A DNA stretch of 64,000 bases, taken from positions 6,653-70,652 of the forward strand of contig CAZOWW010000013.1 in assembly GCA_964583765.1 (NCBI GenBank), given 5' to 3'. Under the pieces are notes generated by a model that ran no database searches, was not told the DNA's origin, and saw only the letters and a program-made list of their open reading frames with translations. Positions 1 to 8,788 of this stretch are shown one piece after another. How positions within the stretch are numbered: the stretch's first letter is position 1; the number at the start of each line of letters is the position of its first letter. Source of the DNA: CAZOWW01 sp964583765. Lineage in GTDB: Bacteria; Actinomycetota; Actinomycetes; Actinomycetales; Kineosporiaceae. Both the position numbers and the translations under genes were made by a program.

Positions 1-1233
1 GATGTCGCTGGCCACGGAGGGACCGACGTCCGCCACCTCGGGCGCCTGGTAACCCACGGTGCCGTAGATCGCCGAGACCTGGTCGTCGATCCGGCGCACG
101 CCGCCCAGGTCGATCAGCCGCACGGCGTCCCCGACCTGGATGATGTTGTCCGGCTTGAAGTCGCAGTAGAGCAGGCCCAGGTCGTGCAGGTACTGGAAGG
201 CCGGCAGGATCTCCACGACGTAGGCGATCGCTTGATCGACGGGGAATGCGTCGTAGCGGCCGCCCGCGGCCCGGATCCGGTCCTTGAGCAGCGACTTCAG
301 CGACGTCCCGCCCACGTACTCCATGACGATGTACCCGGCACCGTCGTGGGTGACGAAGTTGTAGATCTCCACGATCAACGGGTGCTCGACCTGGGCGAGG
401 AACTGTCGCTCGGCGATCGCCGCGGCCACGGCATCGGCGTCCCCGGTGTTCAGCAGGCCCTTGAGCACCACCCACCGGTCCGAGACGTTGCGGTCCCGGG
501 CCAGGTAGATCCAGCCCAGCCCCCCGTGGGCGAGGCAGCCGACCACCTCGTACTGGGCGCCGACCAGGTCGCCCGCGTGCAGCTTCGGGGTGAACGAGAA
601 CGCGCACCGGCACTGCGGGCAGAAACCCTCGGGACGGCCGGGACGGCCCGTGCGCGAACGCCCGACCGGGGAGCCGCACTGGGGACAGAACCGCCGGTCC
701 TCCGGTACCTGGGGATCCTTCATGACCGCGTGGAGCGGGTCGCCCACCGGCAGCGAGGGCACCGTGGTCAACCCGGCGCCCAGGCGCGGCCCTCGCATGC
801 GCGTCGAGCCCGTCCCCGGACGGCGTGCCGTGCGGCTGCCGGTGGAGGCCCGGACCGAGCCGATCGGGGCCGAGGCCAGTCGGTCGGACGCCGCGGAGGC
901 CCGGGTCACGGCGCTGGCCCGGCCGCTGACGTCGTCCGGGAACGCGGAACCCGCGCCGGTGCCGCTCGCCGCACCGACGCCGGTGGTCGCCGAGCCGGCC
1001 CCGGTGCGCGCGACACCGATGCCCACCATGCCCAGGCCGGCGGTCCCCGTCCCGCGGGCCGCGGAGGCCCGACCGGCGGATCCCTGGGTGCCGGACGCCT
1101 GGGTCCCGGAGGCCCGCCCTGTTGCACCCGGGCCGGGCAGGGGTGACGCGCTCGGCGGGGTGCCGCAGACGTCGCAGTAACCGTCGACGATCGTCCCCGA
1201 ACATCCCGGTTGGGTGCAGGACTGGCCGGTCAT
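1..1233 (-). CDS. pknG: PknG-type serine/threonine protein kinase, N-terminal part (runs off the window)
   Basis: Soluble PknG-family kinase, which in mycobacteria senses amino-acid availability and phosphorylates GarA to control 2-oxoglutarate/glutamate metabolism. The 411 residues present show an N-terminal CxxC zinc-ribbon-like segment (YCDVCG near residue 20), a long Ala/Gly/Thr-rich linker, a second pair of CPQC motifs near residues 185-208 resembling the PknG rubredoxin domain, then the kinase domain with a Gly-rich loop (HGGLGW), the PknG-typical catalytic loop YCDFKPDN and DLG in place of DFG. The C-terminal lobe and the expected TPR region lie beyond position 1. The ATG overlaps the stop of the upstream gene (ATGA), so translation is probably coupled. 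It is the last visible gene of a telA-AAA-glnX-glnH run, the neighbourhood expected for PknG. Function is by family; identity is secure. Confidence 0.93.
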   Translation of the reverse strand, partial: MTGQSCTQPGCSGTIVDGYCDVCGTPPSASPLPGPGATGRASGTQASGTQGSAGRASAARGTGTAGLGMVGIGVARTGAGSATTGVGAASGTGAGSAFPDDVSGRASAVTRASAASDRLASAPIGSVRASTGSRTARRPGTGSTRMRGPRLGAGLTTVPSLPVGDPLHAVMKDPQVPEDRRFCPQCGSPVGRSRTGRPGRPEGFCPQCRCAFSFTPKLHAGDLVGAQYEVVGCLAHGGLGWIYLARDRNVSDRWVVLKGLLNTGDADAVAAAIAERQFLAQVEHPLIVEIYNFVTHDGAGYIVMEYVGGTSLKSLLKDRIRAAGGRYDAFPVDQAIAYVVEILPAFQYLHDLGLLYCDFKPDNIIQVGDAVRLIDLGGVRRIDDQVSAIYGTVGYQAPEVADVGPSVASDI

Positions 1234-2420
1234 GGTGTGCGTCCTTCCACGGAGGAACCCGTCTGCGTCATCCAGGGACGTGTCGTGCCACCGGCCCCCG
1301 GAGCCGGTCCGGGGGCGGCGCCGCGGGCCAGGGCGGCATAGCCGTCGACGAGCCGGGTGGCCTCCGCGAGGTGGCAGGGGCGGGTGTCGAGCGCGACCCG
1401 GGCGGCCTGGTACGCCGCGGCGACCGCGGGCACCCCGGCCCGTCCCCGGGCCGCCGCCATCGCCCGGTACCCGGTCAGTCGCCCGTCCAGTTCGTCGAGC
1501 TCGGCCAGGGGCCGGGTGTAGGCCTGGGCGGCCAGCTCGACCGCGCTGCGCACTCGGGTGAGGCGGTCGAGGTACTCCCGCACCCCGGGACCGTCGGGGA
1601 TCGGGCCCAGGGCACGCAGGTCCGGCACCGCCAGGCGCGGCGGTGGCGTCACCTGGGACCGGCACCGGGTCGCGAGGGAGCGCAGGTCCGCGATCCGCGG
1701 TTCCAGCTCCGCGAGGAGTTGCCCGGCCCTGGCCCGGTCCAGCACGAGCGAACGCAGGGTGGCGGCCGCGACGATCAGGTCGCGTTCGAACCGGGCCACC
1801 TCACCCTCCAGGGCACCGAGCGATCCGGTCACGTCCCCACCGCGCCCGGCGCTGGCCACGAGCTCGGTCACCCGGGCCGCGTACCGCTCCACCTTCACCC
1901 GACCCGCGGCGGTCGCGGCCTTGTCGGCGTCCGGGCCGGGGTGCTCGAGGTCCTCCCGGCACCGTTCGAGTGCGGCCCGGATCGTGGCGAGACGCCGGGA
2001 GATCTCCTCGGTGGCCGGGTCCAGGGACAGCCGGGCGCGCAGGGTGCCGGTCATCGAGTCGCACAGCCGGCAGGCCTCGACCAGGCTGATCGCCAGCCCC
2101 GCGCCGAGGCCGGCGTCCAGGCGCCCGTGGATCAGCCGGGCCAGGCGCTCACGTTCCCCCCGGCCGACCCGGCCGGAGTCCCACACCACCAGCAGCTCGT
2201 CACACCGCTTGCTCACCGCCTGCCACAGGGACAGGGACAGGGCGAGGTCGCCGGTGTACGTGTCGCTGTCCGCCGCGCGCAGGGCCCGCTCGTCGAGGAC
2301 GTCGAGCTCCGCCCGGCGCGCGGTGCGCCACCGCCCCAGCTCCTCCAGGTACCGGCGCAGGGTGTCCGCGTCGGGGGCCACCCCGGCCGCGGGTGGCGCG
2401 GGTGCGGTGACCTCGCTCAC
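1230..2420 (-). CDS. Hypothetical helical/coiled-coil protein between glnH and pknG
   Basis: 396 residues, no signal peptide or membrane segment, dominated by Ala/Arg/Leu/Glu-rich amphipathic helices that suggest an extended cytosolic helical or coiled-coil protein. I do not recognise a catalytic motif or a named family. The GTG start overlaps the glnH stop (GTGA) and its own stop overlaps the pknG ATG (ATGA), so it is translated between the presumed periplasmic sensor and the kinase. Mycobacterial glnX-glnH-pknG lacks a gene here. That position makes a scaffold or relay between the GlnX membrane protein and PknG a reasonable guess, but this is inference only. Confidence 0.8.
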   Translation of the reverse strand: MSEVTAPAPPAAGVAPDADTLRRYLEELGRWRTARRAELDVLDERALRAADSDTYTGDLALSLSLWQAVSKRCDELLVVWDSGRVGRGERERLARLIHGRLDAGLGAGLAISLVEACRLCDSMTGTLRARLSLDPATEEISRRLATIRAALERCREDLEHPGPDADKAATAAGRVKVERYAARVTELVASAGRGGDVTGSLGALEGEVARFERDLIVAAATLRSLVLDRARAGQLLAELEPRIADLRSLATRCRSQVTPPPRLAVPDLRALGPIPDGPGVREYLDRLTRVRSAVELAAQAYTRPLAELDELDGRLTGYRAMAAARGRAGVPAVAAAYQAARVALDTRPCHLAEATRLVDGYAALARGAAPGPAPGAGGTTRPWMTQTGSSVEGRTP

Positions 2421-3463
2421 GGACGGCGCCCGTACACCGCCTGCGGAGGCGCGGGCGCGGGACCCAGCTCGCGGGACAGCCAGGTGTCGTACAGCCGCGT
2501 CCACGTGCCGTCCGCCCGCATGCGGGCGAGCACCCCGTTCACGAACCGCACGAAGTCCACGTGCGTGGCGCCGATCCCCAGACCGTAGGGCTCGTCGCTG
2601 AAGCGGGGCCCGACCACCTTGGCGTAGGGGTCCTGGGCGGCGAACCCGGCCAGGACGGTGTCGTCACCCGTGATCGCGTCGACGACGCCCTCCTGGAACC
2701 AGGCCAGGCAGTCGGTGTGCCGGTCCGCCGGTACCGCGACCACCCCGGGGTAGTTCGCCAGGCGGGTCAGGCTCGTCGACCCCTTCGGCGCGCACACCCG
2801 CTTGCCCTTGAGGCCCTCGATCGAGGTCACCGGGGAGTCACGGCTCACGAGGACCCGCTGCCCGGCGTGGTAGTACTCGGAGGAGAAGGCGATCTGCTTC
2901 CACCGGTCGCAGGTGATGCTCATGGTCCGGGCCACGATGTCCACCGGGGGCGCCTGCTCGACCGACTTGCTCGCGTCCACGTCCCCCTGCAGGCTCGGGA
3001 TGCGCTGCGCAGTGGTGATCACCCGGAACTCGATGGCATCGGGACGCCCGAAGACGGCCTGGGAGATCTGGTGCAGGACGTCGATGTCGAAGCCCTCGAT
3101 CTTCCCGCTGATCGGGTTGCGGGACCCGAAGGGAAGGGTGTCCGCGGACACCCCCACCACGAGCCGGCCACGGGCCCGGATCTTCGCGGTGTAGCCGCCG
3201 GCGGTGATCCGCCCGGCCAGGGCGTCCGCGTCCGGGGCGTAGGACGCCAGGGCGTCCGTGCAGCTCGGCGCGCTCGTCAGCGGGGCCGCGGCAGCCGCGC
3301 CCGCCGTCGTCTCCGTGGTGCTCCGCGGCCCGGAGCCCGAGGGGGAGGAACCGCAGCCCGCTACCGTGGCGACCAGGGTGGCGAGCGCGGCCACGGCGGG
3401 CAGCCACCGGCGCGGACGGCGGTCGAGGCCCCCCGGTCGGCTCACCCGTGCCCGGCCGCTCAC
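2417..3463 (-). CDS. glnH: GlnH-type amino-acid-binding lipoprotein
   Basis: Extracytoplasmic solute-binding protein of the ABC type-3 (glutamate/glutamine/aspartate) family, 348 residues. The N-terminus has a positively charged stretch, a hydrophobic segment and a lipobox-like VAGC, so it is probably a lipoprotein. The mature part opens with RGRLVVGVSADTLPFG and a GFDIDVL motif, both typical of SBP_bac_3 proteins, and continues with GLKGKRVCAPKGST and the C-terminal lobe. No ABC permease or ATPase genes accompany it, and it is coupled to glnX upstream (GTGA overlap at 3460-3463) and pknG downstream. As in mycobacteria, its likely job is to report ligand (aspartate/glutamate there) through GlnX to PknG, rather than to import. 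The GTG at 3463 was chosen because of the overlap; a much longer open frame upstream overlaps glnX in antiparallel codon phase and is not coding. Confidence 0.88.
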   Translation of the reverse strand: MSGRARVSRPGGLDRRPRRWLPAVAALATLVATVAGCGSSPSGSGPRSTTETTAGAAAAAPLTSAPSCTDALASYAPDADALAGRITAGGYTAKIRARGRLVVGVSADTLPFGSRNPISGKIEGFDIDVLHQISQAVFGRPDAIEFRVITTAQRIPSLQGDVDASKSVEQAPPVDIVARTMSITCDRWKQIAFSSEYYHAGQRVLVSRDSPVTSIEGLKGKRVCAPKGSTSLTRLANYPGVVAVPADRHTDCLAWFQEGVVDAITGDDTVLAGFAAQDPYAKVVGPRFSDEPYGLGIGATHVDFVRFVNGVLARMRADGTWTRLYDTWLSRELGPAPAPPQAVYGRRP

Positions 3464-4842
3464 CGGTACTCCGCCAGTCGCTGGCCCACGCCTCGTGCCG
3501 AGAGAAGGGCGGCGGCCAGACCTGCGCAAACCGTGAGCCATCCCAGCACCACCAACCAGATCCGGGGGCTGTCCAGCCCGTCCACGGCCGCGTGTTCCCG
3601 GTCGGTGAGGATCTGCGCGGTCACGGAGTCGAAGGCGGCGAAAGTTCCGTTGCCGCCGTTCGCCGCGGCGCTCGTGGCCCGTGTCACGGCGTCGTCCCAC
3701 CTGCCCTGGGTGTCGTCGAGGGTGCGGATCGCCGTGTGCACGCCCGCGTAGGCCTCGAACCGGGTGCTCGCCTGGCTGTCGACCCCGGCCTTGGCGGCCA
3801 CGGACAGTTCGGCGCGAACCGTGGCGGCGTCCTGCTGCCACTGCTTCTCGTCGGCGGCGCCGCTGCCCCGGTTCACCAGGGTGAGGCTCTCCGCGGCCTT
3901 GGCGTCGAACCCGGCGATCCGGGCCTGCGCGACGGCGAGGGCGGCGGCGTAGGAGTGGTCCCGCACGTCGGACACCCGGGACTGGGCCACGGTCATGGTG
4001 CCCAGCCCGGCCGCCGCCACGCACAGGAGCACCGCCGAGGCCACCAGCATCGGGGTGTTCAGGTACCGGTGGCTGTGTGCGGCCACCCAGACCTGCACCC
4101 CGACGATCAGGACGAGGCCGATCCCGGCCGCGATGAGCAGGAGCGCGGTGGAGTCGCGGGCCGCGGCCAGGTCCGAGGAGACCCGGGCGGCGTCGGCGTC
4201 CACGATCGCGGAGAGCGGTTCGAGGGCCTCGGCGCGCAGCAGGGCGGAGGCCTGACGCAGGTAGGCCGCGCCCACCGGGAAGCCCTGCCGGTTGTTCGCC
4301 CGGGCCGACTCCACCAGGCCCGCGTACCGCACCACCGCGCCGGCAACCGGCGCGAGTCCCCGCGCGTCCGTGGCGTCGGCCCCGGAGGCGGCGGTCAGAT
4401 CGGTGGACGCCGTGTCGAGGGCGGCCAGGTAGGCCTCCCGCTGACCCGCGGGCGGCAACCCACCCACCAGGAAAGCGTTCGTCGCGGCCGCGTCGGCGGT
4501 CTCGAGGCTGGACCGGATCTCCTGCACCCGCACCAACTGCTGCACCTGCGCCCGCGCGGCCCCGAGGCGGTCCGAGCGGGTGAGGAACGCGTCACCGCCG
4601 ACCAACGCGAACGCGAGGGCGGCGACCAGTGCCACGGCGAGGGCGATCCACAGCCGACCGGGGGTGCCGGCCAGGCGGCTCCGCATCCCGGCCAGCACAC
4701 CGTCCTGGTGCGGTGGCAGGACCCCCACGGCGGCGGGCCGCGGGTCGCCCGGGCGACCTGCCCCGGCGCCCCCCTGCGCCGCCACCGCGAGGCGTACGGC
4801 GGGCGGAGCCGCGCTCCGGCCGGGTGGTGCTGACTGGCTCAT
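3460..4842 (-). CDS. glnX: GlnX-like membrane sensor protein
   Basis: 460-residue membrane protein with about four transmembrane segments: one near residues 65-82, two close together near 215-275, and one near the C-terminus. The loops are long and helical and rich in Ala/Asp/Glu, an arrangement like the paired four-helix-bundle sensory domains of mycobacterial GlnX. The C-terminus is short and cytosolic. It starts with ATG overlapping the AAA+ gene stop and ends overlapping glnH. In Mycobacterium GlnX links the GlnH binding protein to PknG; gene order and coupling here support the same role. Assignment rests on topology and context more than on a catalytic motif. Confidence 0.82.
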   Translation of the reverse strand: MSQSAPPGRSAAPPAVRLAVAAQGGAGAGRPGDPRPAAVGVLPPHQDGVLAGMRSRLAGTPGRLWIALAVALVAALAFALVGGDAFLTRSDRLGAARAQVQQLVRVQEIRSSLETADAAATNAFLVGGLPPAGQREAYLAALDTASTDLTAASGADATDARGLAPVAGAVVRYAGLVESARANNRQGFPVGAAYLRQASALLRAEALEPLSAIVDADAARVSSDLAAARDSTALLLIAAGIGLVLIVGVQVWVAAHSHRYLNTPMLVASAVLLCVAAAGLGTMTVAQSRVSDVRDHSYAAALAVAQARIAGFDAKAAESLTLVNRGSGAADEKQWQQDAATVRAELSVAAKAGVDSQASTRFEAYAGVHTAIRTLDDTQGRWDDAVTRATSAAANGGNGTFAAFDSVTAQILTDREHAAVDGLDSPRIWLVVLGWLTVCAGLAAALLSARGVGQRLAEYR

Positions 4843-6620
4843 GCCGGCGTCCCCTCACTCGGCTCGGACCCTGCCCGGTGCGGCGTCGGTGCCGGGTCAG
4901 GGGACGGTTCCCCGGATCCCGGACCGCCGCGTACGGTGCCGTCGGATGCCGCAACGCTCCCGGCCACCCCGTCGTTCCCGGCCACCCCGTCGTTCCCGGC
5001 CGTCACTGTGTCGTTCCCGGCCACCGTGTCGTTCCCAGCCACCGTGTCGTTCCCGGACCCGGTGGGAGCCACGGCGGCGGCGTCGCCGTCCGCACCGGGC
5101 AGGTCCTCACCGTCCTCGGAGTCGCTCAGGTCGGCGGGGATCAGGGTGCGCAGCTCGTCCACCGTGGGTTCGGCGATGTCGCGCAACCGCCAGGCCTGGC
5201 GTTCCACCGCCGCCTCGAGCACGTTGCGCGCGAACCGCCCGTTGCCGAAGCCCTCGTCACGTGGGGTGCTCGCGAGCAGGACCCGCAGGGCGGTGATGGA
5301 CTCGGGCGAGGCCTGGAAGTCGGACTCCCCGGCCACTCGTTCGAAGATCGCCACGAGCTCGTCGTCGGTGTAGTCCTCGAACTCGATCACGGTGCGGAAC
5401 CGGCTCGACAGGCCCGGGTTGATCGCGATGAAGTCGGACATCGGCCCCGGGTAACCGGCGACGATCACCACGAGGTCGTCGCGGTGGTCCTCCATCTCCT
5501 TGACCAGGGTGTCCACGGCCTCCTCGCCGTACTGGTCCCCGGCGAGGGAGTAGGCCTCGTCGATGAACAGGACGCCTCCGAGCGCCTTGGCGACCAGCTC
5601 ACCGGTCTTGGTGGCGGTCTGCCCGAGGTAGCCGGCCACCAGCTCGGACCGGTCGACCTCGACCAGCTGGCCCTTGCTGAGCAGCCCGAGCGAGCGGTAG
5701 ATGCCTGCCACGAGCCGGGCCACCGTGGTCTTGCCGGTGCCCGGGTTGCCGGTGAACACCAGGTGCCGGGTCAGGGTCGCGGTGCGCAGCCCGGCCGCGA
5801 CGCGCAACTGCTCCACGCGCAGCACCTGGGTCTGCCGGTGCACCTCCCGCTTGACCTTGGCGAGTCCGACGAGGCCGTCCAGCTCGGCGAGCAGTTCCTC
5901 CAGGGGCCGGGCCGGCGGGATCGGCGGTTCCGCGGGGACGGCCCCCGAGGCCGCCGCGGCGGCCTCGGTACCCGGTGCCCCCGAACCACCGGGCCCGGAC
6001 GAGGGACCACCCACCGGATCCGCTCCCGGCCCGCGCCACGAACCTCCGGACGGCGGGGAGAACGAGCCCGGCGATGGCGGGGGGAAGGTCGAGGGCGGGG
6101 AGAAACCACTGCCCGAAGCTCCGGGGTAGCCCGGTCCCCACATCGGAGGGACCGCCAGGTGCGGCAGATCCCCGGCCCCGCCGGACGGGTACGTCCTGGA
6201 CCCGGGATCCCCCGGGAGGGACGGTCCGGCCGCGGCACCCGCCGCACGCAACTGGGCCGCCGCGACCACCGAGGCCTCGGCGATCGCGCGCAGCCCCGGA
6301 TCGCCCAACGCGCAGGCCGCGGCGACGACCTCGGCGAGCGCCCGCGCATAGGGCTCCGCCAGGGCCGACGAGGCGGCGACCAGCGCGGACAGCACCGGGG
6401 TCGGTTCGTAGCGCCAGCCGGCACCGCGTCCGGCCGCGGTCGCGAACTCCCCCGCCGGCCGCCCGCACTCCGCCGCCCACTCCTCCCGGGATCCGGGGGA
6501 GGTCGAGGCACAGTACGCGGCCAGGGCCACGGCCTCCTCGCGCGCCGAGGTGGGCGGCATCCCGGCACGCCCGGCCACCGCCTCGACACCGGCGAGAGCC
6601 TGGGCGAGTGCCCCGCTCAC
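4839..6620 (-). CDS. AAA+ ATPase, CbxX/CfxQ (EccA-like) family, with repeat-bearing C-terminus
   Basis: 593 residues. An Ala-rich helical N-terminal domain (about 1-140) is followed by a Pro/Gly/Ser linker (about 140-235) and a CbxX/CfxQ-type AAA+ module with Walker A GNPGTGKTT, Walker B LFIDEAY, a sensor region around VIVAGYP and the arginine-finger-like LSSRF. The C-terminal tail carries a tandem AGNDTV/AGNDGV repeat encoded by an 18-bp minisatellite. Family members remodel protein complexes (Rubisco activase CbxX, type VII secretion EccA), but no ESX or Rubisco genes are in view. Its place between telA and the GlnX-GlnH-PknG module suggests it acts on that membrane or kinase system. The GTG at 6620 is used; the 34-bp gap upstream holds no strong Shine-Dalgarno. 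Confidence 0.88.
   Translation of the reverse strand: MSGALAQALAGVEAVAGRAGMPPTSAREEAVALAAYCASTSPGSREEWAAECGRPAGEFATAAGRGAGWRYEPTPVLSALVAASSALAEPYARALAEVVAAACALGDPGLRAIAEASVVAAAQLRAAGAAAGPSLPGDPGSRTYPSGGAGDLPHLAVPPMWGPGYPGASGSGFSPPSTFPPPSPGSFSPPSGGSWRGPGADPVGGPSSGPGGSGAPGTEAAAAASGAVPAEPPIPPARPLEELLAELDGLVGLAKVKREVHRQTQVLRVEQLRVAAGLRTATLTRHLVFTGNPGTGKTTVARLVAGIYRSLGLLSKGQLVEVDRSELVAGYLGQTATKTGELVAKALGGVLFIDEAYSLAGDQYGEEAVDTLVKEMEDHRDDLVVIVAGYPGPMSDFIAINPGLSSRFRTVIEFEDYTDDELVAIFERVAGESDFQASPESITALRVLLASTPRDEGFGNGRFARNVLEAAVERQAWRLRDIAEPTVDELRTLIPADLSDSEDGEDLPGADGDAAAVAPTGSGNDTVAGNDTVAGNDTVTAGNDGVAGNDGVAGSVAASDGTVRGGPGSGEPSPDPAPTPHRAGSEPSEGTPA
4961..5053 (-). repeat. 18-bp minisatellite coding the AGNDTV/AGNDGV tail of the AAA+ protein
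   Basis: Five tandem units, mostly 18 bp with one of 21 bp, all ending in GTCGTTCC on the plus strand. They keep the reading frame and encode consecutive (A)GND(T/G)V hexapeptides. The 21-bp unit adds one threonine. Confidence 0.85.
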
Positions 6621-6654
6621 CGTGGCACGCTCCCGGTGGTCAGGGCGCTGGTTG

Positions 6655-7173
6655 TCACGGCGTCCCGCCCAGCCCCAGGCTGCCGCCCGTGGAGGCCTGT
6701 CCGAACTTCTCCTCCAGGAACCGGGCGTGGGTGACCAGCGCGGCGGCGTCCTGGCGGCAGACCGCGTCGAAGACGTGATCCATGGTGGTCGCCAGGAGGT
6801 CCAGCGACTCGCAGAGCACCATCAGGGAGGTGCGGCCGCGGTCCACCGGCCGGTGGTCGGCCCATTCCCGCGGCAGGCGGAGGTAGCCGCCGAGCGCCTC
6901 GGGGAGGTAGTTGGTCGCGGTCGCCATCACCGCGTAACCCTGGCTGCTGCCCAGCCCCAGCTGTCCCAGCCGGGGCACGGTCTGGCGCACCACGGCGGTC
7001 ACCCGGCGCACCCGCGAGGCCACCACCCCGGGGACGGCGGCGTCGTCCACCTGCGCCTCCACCCGGTCCAGGGCGGCGAGCAGGTCGGCCGAGGTGGGGA
7101 CGGCGGGGACGTCGACGACCGGCTCGCGCCGTCGACGTCCCGTCAACGCGGCAAGAAGGTCACGCAGCGACAT
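6655..7173 (-). CDS. Hypothetical soluble protein in the telA-AAA operon
   Basis: 172 residues from the ATG at 7173 (MSLRDLLAALTGRRRR); a GTG 45 bp further out is possible. Mostly helical, with no signal peptide or membrane segment. The segments LPEALGGYLRLPREWADHRP and LVTHARFLEEKFG look like a conserved soluble domain. It resembles the small uncharacterised proteins that sit beside telA in other actinobacterial PknG loci, but I cannot assign a family by eye. Spacing to the AAA+ gene is 34 bp and to telA 87 bp, so co-transcription is likely. Confidence 0.72.
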   Translation of the reverse strand: MSLRDLLAALTGRRRREPVVDVPAVPTSADLLAALDRVEAQVDDAAVPGVVASRVRRVTAVVRQTVPRLGQLGLGSSQGYAVMATATNYLPEALGGYLRLPREWADHRPVDRGRTSLMVLCESLDLLATTMDHVFDAVCRQDAAALVTHARFLEEKFGQASTGGSLGLGGTP

Positions 7174-7260
7174 GGCCACCACAGAAGACCTGGCCACCAC
7201 AGGCGACCTGGACACCACGGGGGAACTGACGTGTCAGGGGCATCGCGGACCGGTTCCCGC

Positions 7261-8481
7261 TCATCGGCCCGAGTCGAGGTTCAACGACCCCGCGATCACG
7301 CGCTCGTCGGTGCGGGCCACCCGGTCGAGGTAGGACCGCGACTTGGCAACCTCACCCTCGAGGGTCGTGATGGTCGACTTCATCGTGGTCAGCGCCTGGC
7401 CCTTGAAGGTGTCGATCGCGTCCATCGTCTCGTAGACGTTCGCGAAGGCCCGCTGGAGCTGCTCGATGCCGATCGTCGCCGAGGCAGCCTGCTCCTGGAT
7501 CTTCACCGAGTTGTCCCGCAGCATCTGCGAGGTGGCCTCGATGAGGCTCGAGGTGGTCGTGTTCAGGGCGGTGATCTGGTCGAGCACGAGCTTCTGGTTG
7601 CTCAGCGCCTGGGCCACGATCACCGCGGTGCGCAGGGCCGAGATCGTGGTCGTCGAGGCCCGGTCGACACCCTTGATCAGCTCGAGGTTGTTCTTGATCA
7701 CGACATCGATGGCCAGGTAGTTCTGGATGGACACGGCCAGCTGCGTGAGCAGGTCCTGGTGCTTCTGGCGCACGTAGAACAGGACGTCGTCGCGCAGGGC
7801 CTTGGCCCGGTCGGGGTCGGTGGACTGCAGTTCGGCAATCTTCGCCTCGAGCTGGGCGTCGAGCCGCTCGGCCACGTAGACGTACTGGTTGAGCCAGGCC
7901 ATCGCCTGCCAGAGCTGCTGCTTCTCCTGGTTGAGAGCGACGTTGTCCTTCTGCAGCTCGTCCTGCCCGTTGCGCAGGGCGACGAGGATGGCGTTGAGGT
8001 GGTCCTGCGAGTCCTGGTACCGGCGGAAGTAGTCCGAGAGACGGTCGCCGAACGGGATCATGCCGAGGAACTTCTTCGAGCCGGTGGCACCCTTGGGGTC
8101 CAGCTCCTCCACCGTCCGCCGCAGCTTGAGCAACGTCGCCGAGACCGTCGAGCCCTCCGCCAGGCCACCGCGCTGCAGGGCCCGGACGGGCGTCTGCAGG
8201 AGCCGGTTGGAGGTCTCCGCCGCCTTGCGGATGTCGCTGTCGCCCATCGCCCGCACCTCGGCCGCCTTGTCCGCGAAGGCGGGCGAGCGGGTGTCCGCGG
8301 CCAGGATCGAGGTGACGTAGTCGGTCACCTTGGCGTCCAGACCGGGCAGTGCGGCCGGGTCCACCGCCGGCGCCATCTTCGGCGCCTGGGTCGCGGCCAC
8401 CGCCTGCGGCGCCGCAGGCGGGGTCAGCGTCAAGATTGACGTCGCCCCCGCGGGCGGACTGAGGGGCGTCGGTTCACTCAT
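7261..8481 (-). CDS. telA: TelA family (toxic anion resistance) protein
   Basis: 406 residues. A disordered Pro/Ala-rich N-terminus of about 50 residues is followed by an all-helical TelA core, recognisable from the FGDRLSDYFRRYQ region, the long coiled-coil heptads around QEKQQLWQAM and the C-terminal bundle with LNTTTSSLIEATSQML and YLDRVARTDERV. TelA proteins are cytosolic and are linked to tellurite and cell-envelope stress, often encoded with Ter-type proteins or, in actinomycetes, with PknG loci; no ter genes are visible here. The start is the ATG at 8481, preceded by a good Shine-Dalgarno (GAGAGGGA); the longer open frame upstream is spurious. It heads the seven-gene run toward pknG. 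Confidence 0.9.
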   Translation of the reverse strand: MSEPTPLSPPAGATSILTLTPPAAPQAVAATQAPKMAPAVDPAALPGLDAKVTDYVTSILAADTRSPAFADKAAEVRAMGDSDIRKAAETSNRLLQTPVRALQRGGLAEGSTVSATLLKLRRTVEELDPKGATGSKKFLGMIPFGDRLSDYFRRYQDSQDHLNAILVALRNGQDELQKDNVALNQEKQQLWQAMAWLNQYVYVAERLDAQLEAKIAELQSTDPDRAKALRDDVLFYVRQKHQDLLTQLAVSIQNYLAIDVVIKNNLELIKGVDRASTTTISALRTAVIVAQALSNQKLVLDQITALNTTTSSLIEATSQMLRDNSVKIQEQAASATIGIEQLQRAFANVYETMDAIDTFKGQALTTMKSTITTLEGEVAKSRSYLDRVARTDERVIAGSLNLDSGR

Positions 8482-8788
8482 CACAATTCCCTCTCGACCT
8501 GGATCCAGCCGGCGACGGCCCCTCCGCACTCCACCCCGCGGTTCCCCGGACCGTCCGCATGTTCGCGCACATCGCACCCGATGCGGGATCAATGTACGCG
8601 GTTCACCGGTCTGCAGTCGGAGAACGGACGGGAGAGTCGTCACGTGCCCCGGACGGAATGCGGGGGCCGTCCCCGTTCCGCGCACCCCGATCCGGGACGT
8701 ACCACCCAGCCGATGCGAATCGCGCCCGAGGGCCTCAAGTCCGCAACCCCTCCTGCCGATCCAGGTCCGGCGAGCGCGGGGGTGACCC
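8482..8788. other. Divergent intergenic region between telA and the PAS histidine kinase gene
   Basis: About 300 bp containing promoters for both directions. On the minus strand TACATT (8591-8596) is a possible -10 for telA, about 110 bp upstream of its ATG; no clear -35 accompanies it. No convincing RNA gene or ORF. Confidence 0.4.
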
